Assembly (NCBI GenBank): GCA_027578815.1
Contig: JANBTH010000015.1
Location: 1 to 64,000, forward strand
DNA from: Coemansia sp. RSA 1804
Lineage: Eukaryota; Kickxellomycota; Kickxellomycetes; Kickxellales; Kickxellaceae
Reading direction: 5' to 3'
Length of the DNA stretch: 64,000 nt
Every line of letters begins with the position of its first letter. Within the stretch, counting starts at the first letter, position 1. The notes beneath the pieces are model-generated. The model was not told the origin of the DNA. It saw only the letters and a program-made list of their open reading frames with translations, and ran no database searches. The translations under genes and the position numbers were made by a program. Shown here piece after piece: positions 28,401 through 38,610 of the stretch.

Positions 28401-31031
28401 CAACTTTTCCTTTTCTGAGGAGTGCTCCAAGCTATTGTCGTTAATCTGCTTCTCTAAGGAAGCTACACGTAGCTCCAAGGATCTCTCGACAGCTTGTGCC
28501 TGTTCGTTTGTATCTGCTGACTCTGAAACGACCGTTCGAACTGCTGATGAGAGAATTGCAAGCTGATGGCCATGGATTCCCGATTCTAAAAGACGCAGCT
28601 TTGTTGAAAGTTCAGTGACCTCGATCTCAATCTGCTGCACTTTTTCGTTAGCCTGTTTGTACTCATCGAGCTGTGTTTGGTGAGAATGTTTGCCCTTGAA
28701 CATTGACACTCCAGCTCCGCCACTCCCTCTTCGGAGATCTACTAAATTCTTTGCCGCGTCGCGCATACGGATCTCCAAGGCAAGTCGAGCTCGTGCGGAC
28801 TGCAAGGAGGATTTTAGCGAAGCGGCCTCAAGATTATAGCGTTCGTACTCCGCGGAAGACAAAACTTTGCTGTTGTCAACGCCTTTAAGAACACCCTCCA
28901 CTGCCATCAGTGCAGCAGCCACCCGGATTTTTATTGAATACGACTGACTGCAACCCATATCATCTTCAGGGTCTTCTGGTGGAACATCTGCGTTAGTAGC
29001 CTTGACCAACACGCTGTCGAGATATCCATAGCCAGCAGTAATAGCAGTGCAAGCAGATTTTCGTTTGAGATTGGATACTAGAGTATCCTTTGTAATCTTA
29101 TATGTCTCGACATCTGCCAAATTGGTATCCGTGTCTGTGTGTAAATCATCGACGCTGCGACGTTTGGTCCCCGTAAATACCGTGGAAAGCGCAGGAGCAA
29201 GCAAAGTAGATGGCTGAGACAATGGGATGCTGCGTTCAAAAGGTTCTGGATCCGCCACATAGCCATTTGAGGTTGATGCGCTACGCTGTACATCTGAGAC
29301 AGCGCTATTTGCAGGTATAGGGACCACAGCACCAGCACGGCGTAGCGATCCGTATTTTTCCGTCCGTGTCCCTATAGGGTTGATAGTCGAATTCAATGCG
29401 ATGCTTTTAATGGTAGCTGCCGCGCCCGTTGGATCGGCTGCAGCCTGCTCAGTCCGCAGACCTTCATCAGTAGCATAAAATGCCGAACGAATAGAACCGC
29501 GGCGCCTACTAGCGCCCTCATTTCGTACACCACGATACCCAAAAGAGTTTCTTTCCGTACTTGTCGCTGATGATCCAATAGCTGATAGGGGTCTTGGAAA
29601 ACTTAAATGCACTCCAGCAGCAATCGTTGGCTGGTGGTCAGTATCAGATATGCTCTCAGAAACCTGCTGGTACGTATTACCAGCTGCTTTGGATGCGCTA
29701 TTGCTGCTCTCCTCGCCATCGCTGCTGTCATTTGGATCCCCGCTTTCCAACCCATAAATAAGTCCAGTCGACTTGGGGCTGTTGCACAACGAACGCTTAG
29801 TGTTGCTATCATTCCCAGAACTAAGTCTGCTGCTCTGGCTAGCGCTTCTGTCTCTGACAGGCTCGGCCACATTCTTATGGAGGGAAGAATTTGGCGATGC
29901 ACTAGCTCCGCTTACCGTAGTGCGGCGAGTAGATGTTTTGCCACTAGTACTGCTGTGCCTGCTGCGGCTTCCATGATTTGCACTGTTGATATTGGGCTTA
30001 TTGCCTTCATAAGAGCCTTTATCAGGACCCATGCTCAGAGGCCGGTGTGTTTCATGAAGGCCTTCAGTCATATCGGAAGACATGGAATCAAAAACCAACG
30101 GCAAAGCTGGGTTCTTAGTAGAATTTCCAGAAGCCGAGAAGGAACGAGTGTGGGTGTTATCTTGGCTTGATGCCATCCCGAATTTGCCGAATATGCTTAT
30201 TCGCGGGTCGCTGCTTGTCTGAAAATCGTGGCCATCGAAAAGAGACACCCGCTCGGAAACGGAGGGAGAGTATGAAGGTCGGCGACTGATAGCCTGAGGT
30301 GCAGGAGGTGGTACGGGCATATCATGCTTCTCTTTCAGACTGGAGTTGCTGAACCGATGTGCAAGTTTCTTTATCTTTTCGCTGATCACCCGCTTGCCTC
30401 CCTCGGTTGCTGGTTGCGATGGCTGGCTGTGGTGAGACGAGACGGATGACAAGGACATTGGTGGAGAAGGAGGTTGTTGTTGCGGATGTTGTGGCTGCCG
30501 GAGGTAGATGGGCGGGTCGAATCCACCGCTATCAACTGCACTAGCCCCCAACGCAAGTGACACATCGCTATCTTCGGTGAAAGCAGATGCTGGGTCGCGG
30601 GCATCGGCGCTCGTTGACTTCACAGCATGAGCTCTATCCTTCTGGGTGGTGGCAACTTTTGTGTCAATCCGCGGCGGTAATCCCGACATAAGAACAACCG
30701 ACGTGGTGCGTGGCGGAAAGTCCGCCGATACCGACGCATCTATGGGCGCAGTAGCGGGCTGTGATACCGAAGACCCAAGCGCCACGCTGCCAACAGCACG
30801 GAACTGTTGCCTTGACTGCGCTTTCCACTTGGCATCAGAAGTGGCTGCATTGATGTTGGAATCCAGCGCACCGGCAACCGGAGCGGATGCAAAGCCAACC
30901 TCGCTTGAATTGTTGATGTCAGTCGCCGAAAAGCTGAATGTGTTGATTTGTAGGTTGGAACCATTGCTGGTGGCTTCGCGTCGGATATCATCCATGGTTG
31001 CTTTGGTGACTGGGCCCTCGTGACTTTCCAT
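25497..31031 (-). CDS. Uds1-domain coiled-coil protein (septation related)
   Basis: 1844 residues in one exon. Residues 1-650 are disordered, Ser/Pro/Thr-rich, with a basic patch KRVISEKIKKLAHRFSNSS. Around 690-770 the sequence SIKIRVAAALMAVEG followed by LKSSLQSARARLALEIRMRDAAKNL matches the Uds1 (up-regulated during septation) domain. Long heptad-rich coiled coils follow (about 780-1000, 1110-1350 and 1640-1730). The last 150 residues are mixed charged/coiled (EFNELLHQIITRRDEDIERI). Its role is probably a cortical or septal scaffold, as for other Uds1 proteins; this is inference. It starts at MESHEGPV. Confidence 0.72.
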   Translation of the reverse strand: MESHEGPVTKATMDDIRREATSNGSNLQINTFSFSATDINNSSEVGFASAPVAGALDSNINAATSDAKWKAQSRQQFRAVGSVALGSSVSQPATAPIDASVSADFPPRTTSVVLMSGLPPRIDTKVATTQKDRAHAVKSTSADARDPASAFTEDSDVSLALGASAVDSGGFDPPIYLRQPQHPQQQPPSPPMSLSSVSSHHSQPSQPATEGGKRVISEKIKKLAHRFSNSSLKEKHDMPVPPPAPQAISRRPSYSPSVSERVSLFDGHDFQTSSDPRISIFGKFGMASSQDNTHTRSFSASGNSTKNPALPLVFDSMSSDMTEGLHETHRPLSMGPDKGSYEGNKPNINSANHGSRSRHSSTSGKTSTRRTTVSGASASPNSSLHKNVAEPVRDRSASQSSRLSSGNDSNTKRSLCNSPKSTGLIYGLESGDPNDSSDGEESSNSASKAAGNTYQQVSESISDTDHQPTIAAGVHLSFPRPLSAIGSSATSTERNSFGYRGVRNEGASRRRGSIRSAFYATDEGLRTEQAAADPTGAAATIKSIALNSTINPIGTRTEKYGSLRRAGAVVPIPANSAVSDVQRSASTSNGYVADPEPFERSIPLSQPSTLLAPALSTVFTGTKRRSVDDLHTDTDTNLADVETYKITKDTLVSNLKRKSACTAITAGYGYLDSVLVKATNADVPPEDPEDDMGCSQSYSIKIRVAAALMAVEGVLKGVDNSKVLSSAEYERYNLEAASLKSSLQSARARLALEIRMRDAAKNLVDLRRGSGGAGVSMFKGKHSHQTQLDEYKQANEKVQQIEIEVTELSTKLRLLESGIHGHQLAILSSAVRTVVSESADTNEQAQAVERSLELRVASLEKQINDNSLEHSSEKEKLLAEHLATRQELEQQIRDLQNKNHEAITRFASKNTNSSDNESQISHHSANLAVERLTGEITVLKEQNQDALQLARVLEAKLDEAHLKTQETQNALDELRSQASDVAETSRIQLEFAREEARLNGQCTQAFVTGVRSIVGPLRMLRDAQDNVEKLRSSNGTDLPFSRTPPATPTLKMEPATSKDAISIDSLVDFFSRESEIDVVRDNAAGESSDRQLSDWNVDRAASAMALIRTMVSDSSIFYQESMKVYESCTRLNRDLGTEKRLREAQGLAISQQREKLAKANYLAESADQRVKEATESLLAEHANEKQRWSEERQRLFDNIERLTQDIKSLNSLDGGNHLQPLAPGARSNAVSSDASRSVDHPAVGKIEPLTVEALPRDSELQDRIDILEGRISELCEEITLAKQQLQAKIDENNVLQADLNTLKANNDQLHFLEDNINALRNTEQCLRNELLVLESLKQENAKLNRMLSEYKNGAGNSNLSSNRNARSFDYVAALGDKSLPGLTRSRSLTSLASLRDFSHTCVSGVQPKSNQQQRLFTANAQTMTESDIRPDNATTDEEVSQMLMAYSEKLVLKEDALHTREDELEAVRAIAAELEGVLQDMLASIESFVPSAANNNSHSMFAEHASPSSVSWSPAFSAQLKPGVRNRSASFFQGLRTNYLGMVDSSDMPSATPRAQTDILRPASVSTASDILGPASNPRDSGSASRQSPSGKHMFSASRTSGCNDVPLFVSSLLAMSHMAASEVRRLMPYMYELENQSHNSRVELRKKEDQLSQLQKYCTLRSKHEDVVQEDIAHVLAQITRLRTKVVSLENEKKVCEEEVQQAQARCRKAESQNIKQVLQLIVGRVGKREWEKNHLSDDLSKKTAVGVPSNDGADEPAPQPKSLATASTVAISHPEAGDIRAEFNELLHQIITRRDEDIERIQALADAWRIDARKALQLNEQRIWNTCTRGTQTTHTDHVTIV

Positions 31032-32582
31032 TGCCAGGTGACGGATTTGTGGATTGCTTCCGCTTCTGGCTCGGGATTGCTGCAGCGCGCCTAGGCCGGC
31101 AGAGGTAGTCCATGTCTTTTTTGCGGCGGCAGTAGCAGAGGAGGTACTGCCATTTTCTGGCTTCTTGTCGCCCTTGCTCCGATGCTACAAACTTGGAAAA
31201 GATGTCCAACCATTCAAGACAAAGAAACGGAATGGAATGGAATTGCAGGGTGCTGAAAGTCAGGGGTTAGATGAATTGGTAGAGCCTTTGGTATAGCAGT
31301 AGACCAAGCAAATAAGACGAGCGGGGGAAGAGAGAATGTGGAGATCAAACATTTCCACGCTGTCCAAGCAGAGTAAGCGTGTTTGTGGTATTTTCTTGTC
31401 AGCACCTTGATTCTACTCCAGCAGCGAGTGACCCATTCTCAGATTCGCGTAAATGGTATAGACCAATGCTGGGAACGTGAAATAAACAGAAGAACGGAAA
31501 CAAAAGCAACCGCGATATAACAAAGCAAGCTAGATGCACTCTTTCTTGCCTGGGATAATCAGCAAAAAAATTGAATGATGGGAACAAGGGATTCTCTTGA
31601 AGGCGAGGCAAGGCAGGCAAGAAAGCAGCTGGCGTCCACCAGCAGCTATAGATGACTTTCTGTTGTTACTGACACCAGGTAAAACAGGCGGCTGAAGACT
31701 TGGTAGTGTTACACATAACAATCGCTCGAGGTTGAGTTGCTGGATAATGGCGGCCATAGAACACTTACCAGTAGCCGCTTCATTGGGTAGAGCAAATGAT
31801 CTGTACTCCTTGTGCTGGCTAGAGTGATGTCCAGTGGTAGAGTATGGTGCGGCAGAGACCTCAAAATGCACACCACAGAACAGCAGACGTGAGGGGCGTT
31901 ATATGGCTGATGCTGCTAGTAGCGAGAGTGGTGACGACAAAGGAAAGATAAGGTAGACAAGTAAGTGAATAAGAGAGAAGACTAAGCGATAAGCTTGTTA
32001 AAGATAGAAGCCCTTATGACAGAATAAAAAGAGATGGAAAGAAAAAAGAAGAGAATAAGGTCCCATCGACGCTGCGATGCAGAGGAGAGAGAAACAGCAG
32101 CAACCGGTATTCAAAGTCAGAGCTAAAAACACCACAGGGAAGCTAGGCGCCCAAACGACACGTCCCTCTTCTCCCACGGCCAAACGCTTGGCAGGCAGGA
32201 AAAAAAAAAGCCGCCCAGGGGCCACGCATTCCTAACACTTTTTCCCTGCGTGGCGACGCATGCAGGCCAGGCTGCCCTTTGGCTTGCGGTGCCCCGCACC
32301 AGAAGCAGAAGCGGAAGTGGAAGCAAAAGTGGAAGCGGCAGAGAGATAAAAAAAAGACACTTGCCTGTTGCTGCATCGACGGGTCTTGTTGCGTCAGCAA
32401 CCACGTTGGGCCTCATGCCTCCGCTCTTCATGTCTCACAGAGTCTGCTGCTGGTGCTGGCCACATGTCCGGCACTCCTTTTCAACAGCCGGAGGCGCCAT
32501 GTGGGCGCTGTGTCAGGACAAGCCTAGCCGAGTGGCCGGTCTGCTGCTCTGCGCCATTCGGCCCGACTCAGTCAGAACTTGG
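31032..32582. other. Intergenic, Uds1 promoter and anoctamin 3' end
   Basis: 1.55 kb without a recognisable gene. The half nearest the Uds1 start probably holds its promoter and leader. The right part (about 32130-32582) is GC-rich and contains an imperfect GAAGYR hexamer repeat at 32301-32342. Confidence 0.45.
32301..32342. repeat. Imperfect hexamer repeat (GAAGCR/GAAGTG)
   Basis: About seven degenerate GAAGCA/GAAGCG/GAAGTG units in a row in the intergenic space downstream of the anoctamin gene. Simple-sequence repeat with no clear role. Confidence 0.7.
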
Positions 32583-35111
32583 TCAGTCGGTCTTGAAGGC
32601 GTCGTGGATTGTTTGGAGTCCGTACTCAAGCTCCATGCGCCAGCTTTCTGGCAGGCTGTCATCATCGGAGGTGCGGGCAGAGACAAATTCGGTGCTTGTT
32701 TCGTCAGTTGCATCAGCCAGGCCGCGCAGAATGGCCGGCGTGCGCTCGAGCCAGCGCCTCTTGGACTGGGCCTGTGAGCGCTCGACAATGCGCGCATAGG
32801 CGCCCGGCCACGAAGCCATGACATGGGTAATTGCCCAGCGAACAGCCAGAAACATGTGCTCCGAAAACAGCAATACCACTAGTGCAAAGCTCATGTTTGT
32901 GCGGCCAATGCGCTGCATCGTCTCCGCATCGCCCACCGCGGGTAGAAACGAGCAATCGGGGTGGAACTGATAGATGAGAAGCGCATTCGTTATCGACGAT
33001 AGCCAGCACATGAACCGCAGCATGTCCAACCACGGCCCAATGGTGTCGACACGCCGTGGAATAGGTCGTTTTGTTGTACCGCAGATCTTGGCAGCGTCTG
33101 TGCGCAACTCCAGCCAGTTGTTGATGAAGGCTGCCAATGGTGCCAGCGGCCATGCCACCGAGAAGAATGCCACACGACCAAACTGAGACGCCATCTCGGC
33201 ATAGTCCTCGTACGTGCTGTACTCTGGGAGTTGCGTCTCTTCAGTGACCTGCGCAGCAAACTGCATCTGGATGTCAACAGGCGCAATGGCATCTTCTGCG
33301 GTTGCCACAGAATCCGCCCACCTCTCAACACCCGTTGAACTGCCTACTGCCAGCAGGCCACGGGTCGAGTGCATAGCTGGGCCATCTACAGCGGTGCTCT
33401 CCTGCGGATCGTGTGGGCCAGCAGCCCTTCGCAGGGAGCGCAGGCTCCACCAGCGCAGAAGCAAGGGGATTGCTGTTTCCGTCATCAGGTTGACAATTTG
33501 GCTTGTCACAACAAAGCTTGTGAGGAGACTCTGAACCATGACGGTCGCAGGTGTTGAGCTGGACTTGATTCCGGCGTATTGCGAGGCAGATGGGGCGCCT
33601 TTTCCCTCGGCCGCCAAAAACGGAACTGCCCACGGCGGAAGCATCCTGACGATGTCATAGACACCATGCACCCACAGTTCAAACCGATCGCGGTTTGGCA
33701 CAAACACCCAGGCGGTCAGAAACAGATAAAGCTGGTCTTGCAGGAACTGGAATACAAAGATCTTTGTGGTGTACTGCGCAGCATACTCGGACTCGTACTC
33801 GTAGTTCTCATAGTCGGTTAGCAGCCTCGCGATGCATGTGCAGGCAGTCGTGTAGACCGGAAGACAGGCTGAAAACAAGACGACCGGCATGATTGCAAGC
33901 GCGGCCTGGAAGGGGCCGTCGTAGTACTCATCCAGGAAGGTCTGCAGTGCAAATATCAAGGACACAAACAACGCCAGCACCAGTGCCAGCACCAGAACAA
34001 TCGGCACACCTAGAAGGCGTCGCAGCCAGCGCTTCCCGTTGGAAAACACTGGAACCATTTCTCCCGTGGCAGCGTCAGCAACATGGCGGTCAGGGCGAAA
34101 GTCTGGACGACGCAGCGACGCAGCACGCTCGGCACCGCGCACGCCCCAGTACGTGGCAATATCCGACTCGCGCCGCGCCCATGTCTCAGTAAACAGAACA
34201 CTCCACAGCACAAGCAGCACACCGAATCGCCACGAGAAGCTCCTGCCGACAAGCCACCACGCAAGTCCAGCCGCCGCAGGAAGCGCTAGCCATAGGAAGT
34301 AGCTCTGCAGAAATGCAAAGTACATCGCTGTCTCCTCGCCAAACGTCTCTCGTATGCGGCGAAGGTCGTGACGGTCAATGAGCCATTTGGACGACCAGTG
34401 TCGGATCCAGCTCTTGTTGAACGAGTGGTTGTGCAACGGAAACACCGCCCCCACACATGCCTCGCGCTCGGCGCTGACACCTGCACAGCCTTCGCTTTCC
34501 GGTCCCGCAATCAGTCGGTACACAAGCCGCTGCCGTTCGGCCACCGACATGCGCTCTGCCGCATCATCCTTCACCTCCAGCAGCTTCGACGGGTCATCCT
34601 GAATATCCGGATCCACCTCAAACGGATCCGCCGCCTGCCGCCCCGAATCCCTGGCCACACGTCGCAGAGCAAGCATCCCACCAAGCCAGTCGCTTAGCCG
34701 CGACCGTCCCAGCTCGTGCAAAAGCCGCTCGCGCGAGCACCTTACAAACAGAAGAAGATGTCCCCGCTCTACTGAAAACGATGCCGCGTCCCTGCTGCGC
34801 ACTCGCGCTGCTTTTAGCGCCTCGCGCACCTCCACATCAAGTCCGGCCTGTGACAGTCGCTTCACCACGTCCTCTAGTGCATTTGCAACCTCCGTGCCCA
34901 GTCCCTGTCGGCAAGTCGTGCCTGCGCCAGGTGGCCTGTATCTGAATGATATCACAAAGTCCGCAAAGCTCTTGAGCTGTTCAGACGCTGCCACCGCGTC
35001 CGTGTTAGTTGGCGGCTGTAACGCGGCTGCCCCGAGTCGTCTGCTTCTGCGCTCAAGTGCCCAGGACTGTAGAAATCCCAGTGTTCTGAATTGTTGCTTG
35101 TTGTTGTCCAT
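32583..35111 (-). CDS. IST2: Anoctamin/TMEM16 family protein, Ist2-like
   Basis: Multi-pass protein of the TMEM16 family (lipid scramblase or ER-plasma membrane tether; yeast Ist2). A cytosolic N-terminal domain (FADFVISFRYRPPG near residue 48) precedes about ten membrane segments from residue 265. Family landmarks are IRETFGEETAMYFAFLQSY, LFTETWARRESDIATYWGVRG, YENYEYESEYAAQYTTKIFVFQFLQD, and YEDYAEMASQFGRVAFFSVAWPLAPL with NNWLELRTDAAKI. 842 residues in one exon; visibly richer in G+C than neighbouring genes. A yeast Ist2-type long basic tail is absent, so scramblase-like function is as likely as tethering. Confidence 0.88.
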   Translation of the reverse strand: MDNNKQQFRTLGFLQSWALERRSRRLGAAALQPPTNTDAVAASEQLKSFADFVISFRYRPPGAGTTCRQGLGTEVANALEDVVKRLSQAGLDVEVREALKAARVRSRDAASFSVERGHLLLFVRCSRERLLHELGRSRLSDWLGGMLALRRVARDSGRQAADPFEVDPDIQDDPSKLLEVKDDAAERMSVAERQRLVYRLIAGPESEGCAGVSAEREACVGAVFPLHNHSFNKSWIRHWSSKWLIDRHDLRRIRETFGEETAMYFAFLQSYFLWLALPAAAGLAWWLVGRSFSWRFGVLLVLWSVLFTETWARRESDIATYWGVRGAERAASLRRPDFRPDRHVADAATGEMVPVFSNGKRWLRRLLGVPIVLVLALVLALFVSLIFALQTFLDEYYDGPFQAALAIMPVVLFSACLPVYTTACTCIARLLTDYENYEYESEYAAQYTTKIFVFQFLQDQLYLFLTAWVFVPNRDRFELWVHGVYDIVRMLPPWAVPFLAAEGKGAPSASQYAGIKSSSTPATVMVQSLLTSFVVTSQIVNLMTETAIPLLLRWWSLRSLRRAAGPHDPQESTAVDGPAMHSTRGLLAVGSSTGVERWADSVATAEDAIAPVDIQMQFAAQVTEETQLPEYSTYEDYAEMASQFGRVAFFSVAWPLAPLAAFINNWLELRTDAAKICGTTKRPIPRRVDTIGPWLDMLRFMCWLSSITNALLIYQFHPDCSFLPAVGDAETMQRIGRTNMSFALVVLLFSEHMFLAVRWAITHVMASWPGAYARIVERSQAQSKRRWLERTPAILRGLADATDETSTEFVSARTSDDDSLPESWRMELEYGLQTIHDAFKTD

Positions 35112-35685
35112 AGTAGGAATACGAATTAAAGTAAAGTTCCCTGTTAAGGAAGCGAAAATTCAAATGGCGCTCACAACAAGAGCTGCTGCGTGTCTTAGCC
35201 GCCACAAACAGCACATGCCACACAAGCGCTGTTACAACTCCTTACCCCTTATCCGATAAGTAGTATCTGGCAACCAGTTCGGCTCAGAAAAGCTGACATG
35301 CTTGCGGAGAGGGCTAAGGTTCAGTCATTTTTTATTTTTAAATTCATCCTTTGGCTTTTCAATTGTTTGTTATAAGCTTTTTACTCTATTTTTTTTTGAA
35401 AGTGCTCTGTCGGCATTATTTCGTGAAAATAGTATGTTCTATTGCAGCTTTGTTTATCGCCATTTCTCATATTTCTTGCTTTGGATTTAGTGAATTTTTG
35501 TGGTATTGGCTGAACCAGAGTGGCAGACACGAGTAGAGAATAGAAAATCCCACGAATTTCCCTGTGCAATCGCCGTTTGCTTATCTGATTTTCTGCGTAT
35601 TTTCTTATTGTGTGTAGGCTGCGCTTAATTGCCTCTGTTTATTTTTTATTTCTGCTTTTCTTCCAAGGTTTTCTGTGCACACAAA
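35112..35685. promoter_or_regulatory. Divergent promoter anoctamin / CK2 regulatory subunit
   Basis: 574 bp between divergent genes. The part near 35330-35680 is T-rich; a pyrimidine run ending TTCCAAG at about 35661-35668, just before the CK2 ATG, looks like a splice acceptor, so a 5'-UTR intron is possible. Confidence 0.4.
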
Positions 35686-36948
35686 ATGGCCGAAGGCGTG
35701 GACAGCTCTAACGGTGAAACTACGCTTGGGCTTCGTGATGTCTTTGGTCGCAACATCCAAAGTACTGCACTCCAGCCTGACCTCGACAACACCGATGAAT
35801 CTGACTATGGCGAAGAGATATATACCTCGGACGGATCAACAAGCCCCTCGTGGATATCATGGTTCTGCTCCCTCAAGGGTCACGAGTACTTTTGCGAGGT
35901 TCCTGAAGAGTTTATTATTGACGAATTCAATCTGACTGGCTTGTGTCCCTCAGTAAACTACTATACGGCGGCTCTGAATATGATTTTGGATAATGAGGAT
36001 ACCGACGAGCCCTTGGACCCTAACATAATTGAGGAAATCGACAGCTCTGCTGAGATTGTCTATGGTCTTATTCACGCGCGATACATTCTGATCCGCAACG
36101 GTCTGTGTCAGATGGCTGACAAATATGAGAGTGGCGATTTCGGTAAATGCCCGCGCTATTGTTGCAACGACGCCCATGTGGTGCCCTGTGGTCGTACTGA
36201 CATTCCAGAGCGCGACTCGGTCAAGCTGTTCTGTCCTTCTTGTCTGGACATATACTCTCCGCCCAGCTCGCGCTATAACAATGTTGACGGCGCCTACTTT
36301 GGCACCACGTTTCCTCACATGTTTTTCCAGGCCTTTCCTTCATTGATTCCCTTGGGTCCTGAGCTGCTCTACACGCCTCGCATATATGGTTTTGCCATCA
36401 ACGAGCGAAGCAACGCTGGTCCACGTATGCAGTGGCTTCGTATGCGCCCCAAAGACGACCTTGAGCTGGAAGGGCTCGAGACCAGCAGCGATGGCGGCGA
36501 GAGTTCCTCCGGCTCACAGAGTTTTAAAGAAGCCCAGGACGATCCTCCTGCGGAGAACCGCGACGAAAACCTTGCTAGTGATGCCCCTGAGAGAGACGGG
36601 ACTAGCGCTGCAGGACCTAGTGCCAGCAACAGATCTGCGCCAAGCTCTCAGAACCCGCATGACTCCAGAGATGAAAACATGGACCTTGGCACTGATTGCC
36701 ACACAGTAAGCCGCTCGTCAACCCCAGCAGCCGCTCTTGACAACCTCGCTAACAAACCCAATGAAGACAAATTCAGCAGCAGCGCAATCATTGCGACTTC
36801 TTCTCTGTCGTTGGATTCCAACGAGGAGCTTCAATCACAAGATCGGTGGAGAGACAATATATCAAATTCCACCTTTGATCATGGTGTTTCTTTGAATCTC
36901 AAGGACAGTACCGAATCTGCACCTGCATCTTCCACGATTGTTGTTTGA
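35686..36948 (+). CDS. CKB1: Casein kinase 2 regulatory (beta) subunit
   Basis: Regulatory subunit that dimerises and binds CK2 catalytic subunits. From MAEGVDSSN at 35686 there is a short acidic N-terminus, then SWISWFCSLKGHEYFCEVP and EEFIIDEFNLTGL. The acidic loop EDTDEPLD, zinc finger (CPRYCC, then CGRTDIPERD and LFCPSCLDIY), RYNNVDGAYFGTTFPHMFF and RIYGFAINE follow. About 160 C-terminal residues after the domain are disordered and rich in Ser/Asp/Glu, reminiscent of the extended yeast subunits. 420 residues in total versus 215 in animals. Confidence 0.94.
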   Translation: MAEGVDSSNGETTLGLRDVFGRNIQSTALQPDLDNTDESDYGEEIYTSDGSTSPSWISWFCSLKGHEYFCEVPEEFIIDEFNLTGLCPSVNYYTAALNMILDNEDTDEPLDPNIIEEIDSSAEIVYGLIHARYILIRNGLCQMADKYESGDFGKCPRYCCNDAHVVPCGRTDIPERDSVKLFCPSCLDIYSPPSSRYNNVDGAYFGTTFPHMFFQAFPSLIPLGPELLYTPRIYGFAINERSNAGPRMQWLRMRPKDDLELEGLETSSDGGESSSGSQSFKEAQDDPPAENRDENLASDAPERDGTSAAGPSASNRSAPSSQNPHDSRDENMDLGTDCHTVSRSSTPAAALDNLANKPNEDKFSSSAIIATSSLSLDSNEELQSQDRWRDNISNSTFDHGVSLNLKDSTESAPASSTIVV

Positions 36949-38610
36949 TCTCTATATCTCCACAGAGTGTGGTATTTTAGCTGACTTGGTTTTATTCTCT
37001 TTTGTCTCTGCAAACAAAAAAGAAATAAAAAAAAGCCAAACCGACCTCATAGCTATGCTTTGAGTTCTATACTATTGTTTTTGAGATACATACCCTTATC
37101 ACTAGACTACAATAATCTGTTTTTCACAGTTGAGGGTGGAATTTTGTATTCGCAAGTTACGGTATATTTTGCTGTCTTCTGCTGTAAGTGATAAACGTAT
37201 CCAGTGCAAAGGTTGCTTCATGGGACTTCTGCACCATACTGCACATATGTTCTCTCATGCCAAGACTGAGATAATGGACACTACGTTTTTTACAACTATA
37301 CTGTGGGTTGCAAATATAACAGCAACATGTAAGAAAAGACATATATTGAAATGTAGTTTTTCTATATTTATTTAGTTGTGTTCCATGTTGATGTAAAATT
37401 ATTGAGCTGGTGCGTCAAGTTGATTGTGTTGGACAAGCAAAAAAGACAGTTGAAGAAATCAGAATAATGCTTTTTTTCTTACAATATTCCACTGGCTCTA
37501 TTAGCCTAGAGGCACTTGTATTGGAAACAGCCAACTTGATATGCAGCAGCTCCTCTAATCTCCCTCGCAACCAGTGTTATTATTGACAACACATCATCTC
37601 TCAAAAATAATATCTGTGCGCAATACAAAGCATGACGTTGCTTGGATGCTGGAATATATGCTGCATTGATACTTCTATATTACTAATGACCAAGAAAATC
37701 AGCATCTGGCGACATATCAAATATAGTGCTTTGCAAAAAATAATTTTTTTGAAGAGTATTTTTGCATTAGCTAGTATAGCATATTTGTGCTGGATATAGA
37801 GTTGTTTATTTTTTACTCTTCCACCCAACGGGTGGTGGCTCTTTTAGTATGTGTCTGGTGAGGTTGTGTTGCAACAGGAGCACTTTCTTTGCTTGAGATA
37901 AACAAGATGCTTTTCAGTAATGTTTTTCCACCTGCTTTCCGTTTTATGACCCATGCTTAAATGTAAAAAAGACAATGTCCATCCGCAATACAAACATTTC
38001 TACTTACACCAGTATATCTATGGTGCATTAATGCTCTATATATTCTGTGGAAATAAGAAAAATCTACGCAGTCGTGCTTGCTAAAGTACTTTACTGGCAA
38101 TAGAAAAGTTATTGTCCACAGAATGCGTCAATCAAAAGAGAAAAAGAAAAAAGAAAAGGGATAGATTGGGGGATAAAAACTGCCAAGCGCAGCACTACTA
38201 TTATTGTAAATGATGTTCTTTTTCATTTGGTGGCACGAAACTCGCCTTCAGGAAACAATGTGGACAAGTATTGCCACGAAATGCACCTGCCAGATGATTG
38301 GAAAAGGGAGCAAGAAATTGGACACAATGTCTACATTTCTGGTCAACAAGAAGGGGAAGAGAAACATGGTAGCCACTATAGTATGAACCTGTGTATACTT
38401 GTATATAATATACTGGCCTCTACATAGAAAACCCAACGTCAGCCCCAAATTGTATCCTCAACTGATCTCTTCTTTCACGCCTACAAACGCCAGTCATTTT
38501 GTGTTTTATTTTAATTCTACAAGCAGCTCTGTAATAAACTATTAAAGATATATAATAGATTCCGCCAGCCAGTTGTTAGCAGACAATTTTAAGCATTTCT
38601 AAATATCAAC
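36949..38610. other. Intergenic, CK2 subunit to P450 pair
   Basis: 1.66 kb, AT-rich. Several short frames (60-80 codons) have no protein character. A GATATATAATAG block at 38548-38559 is a candidate TATA about 55 bp upstream of the first P450 ATG. Confidence 0.45.

Noticed and set aside
32123..32431. Leu/Pro-rich minus-strand frame downstream of the anoctamin gene
   Set aside because: It is the translation of the GAAGYR hexamer repeat.
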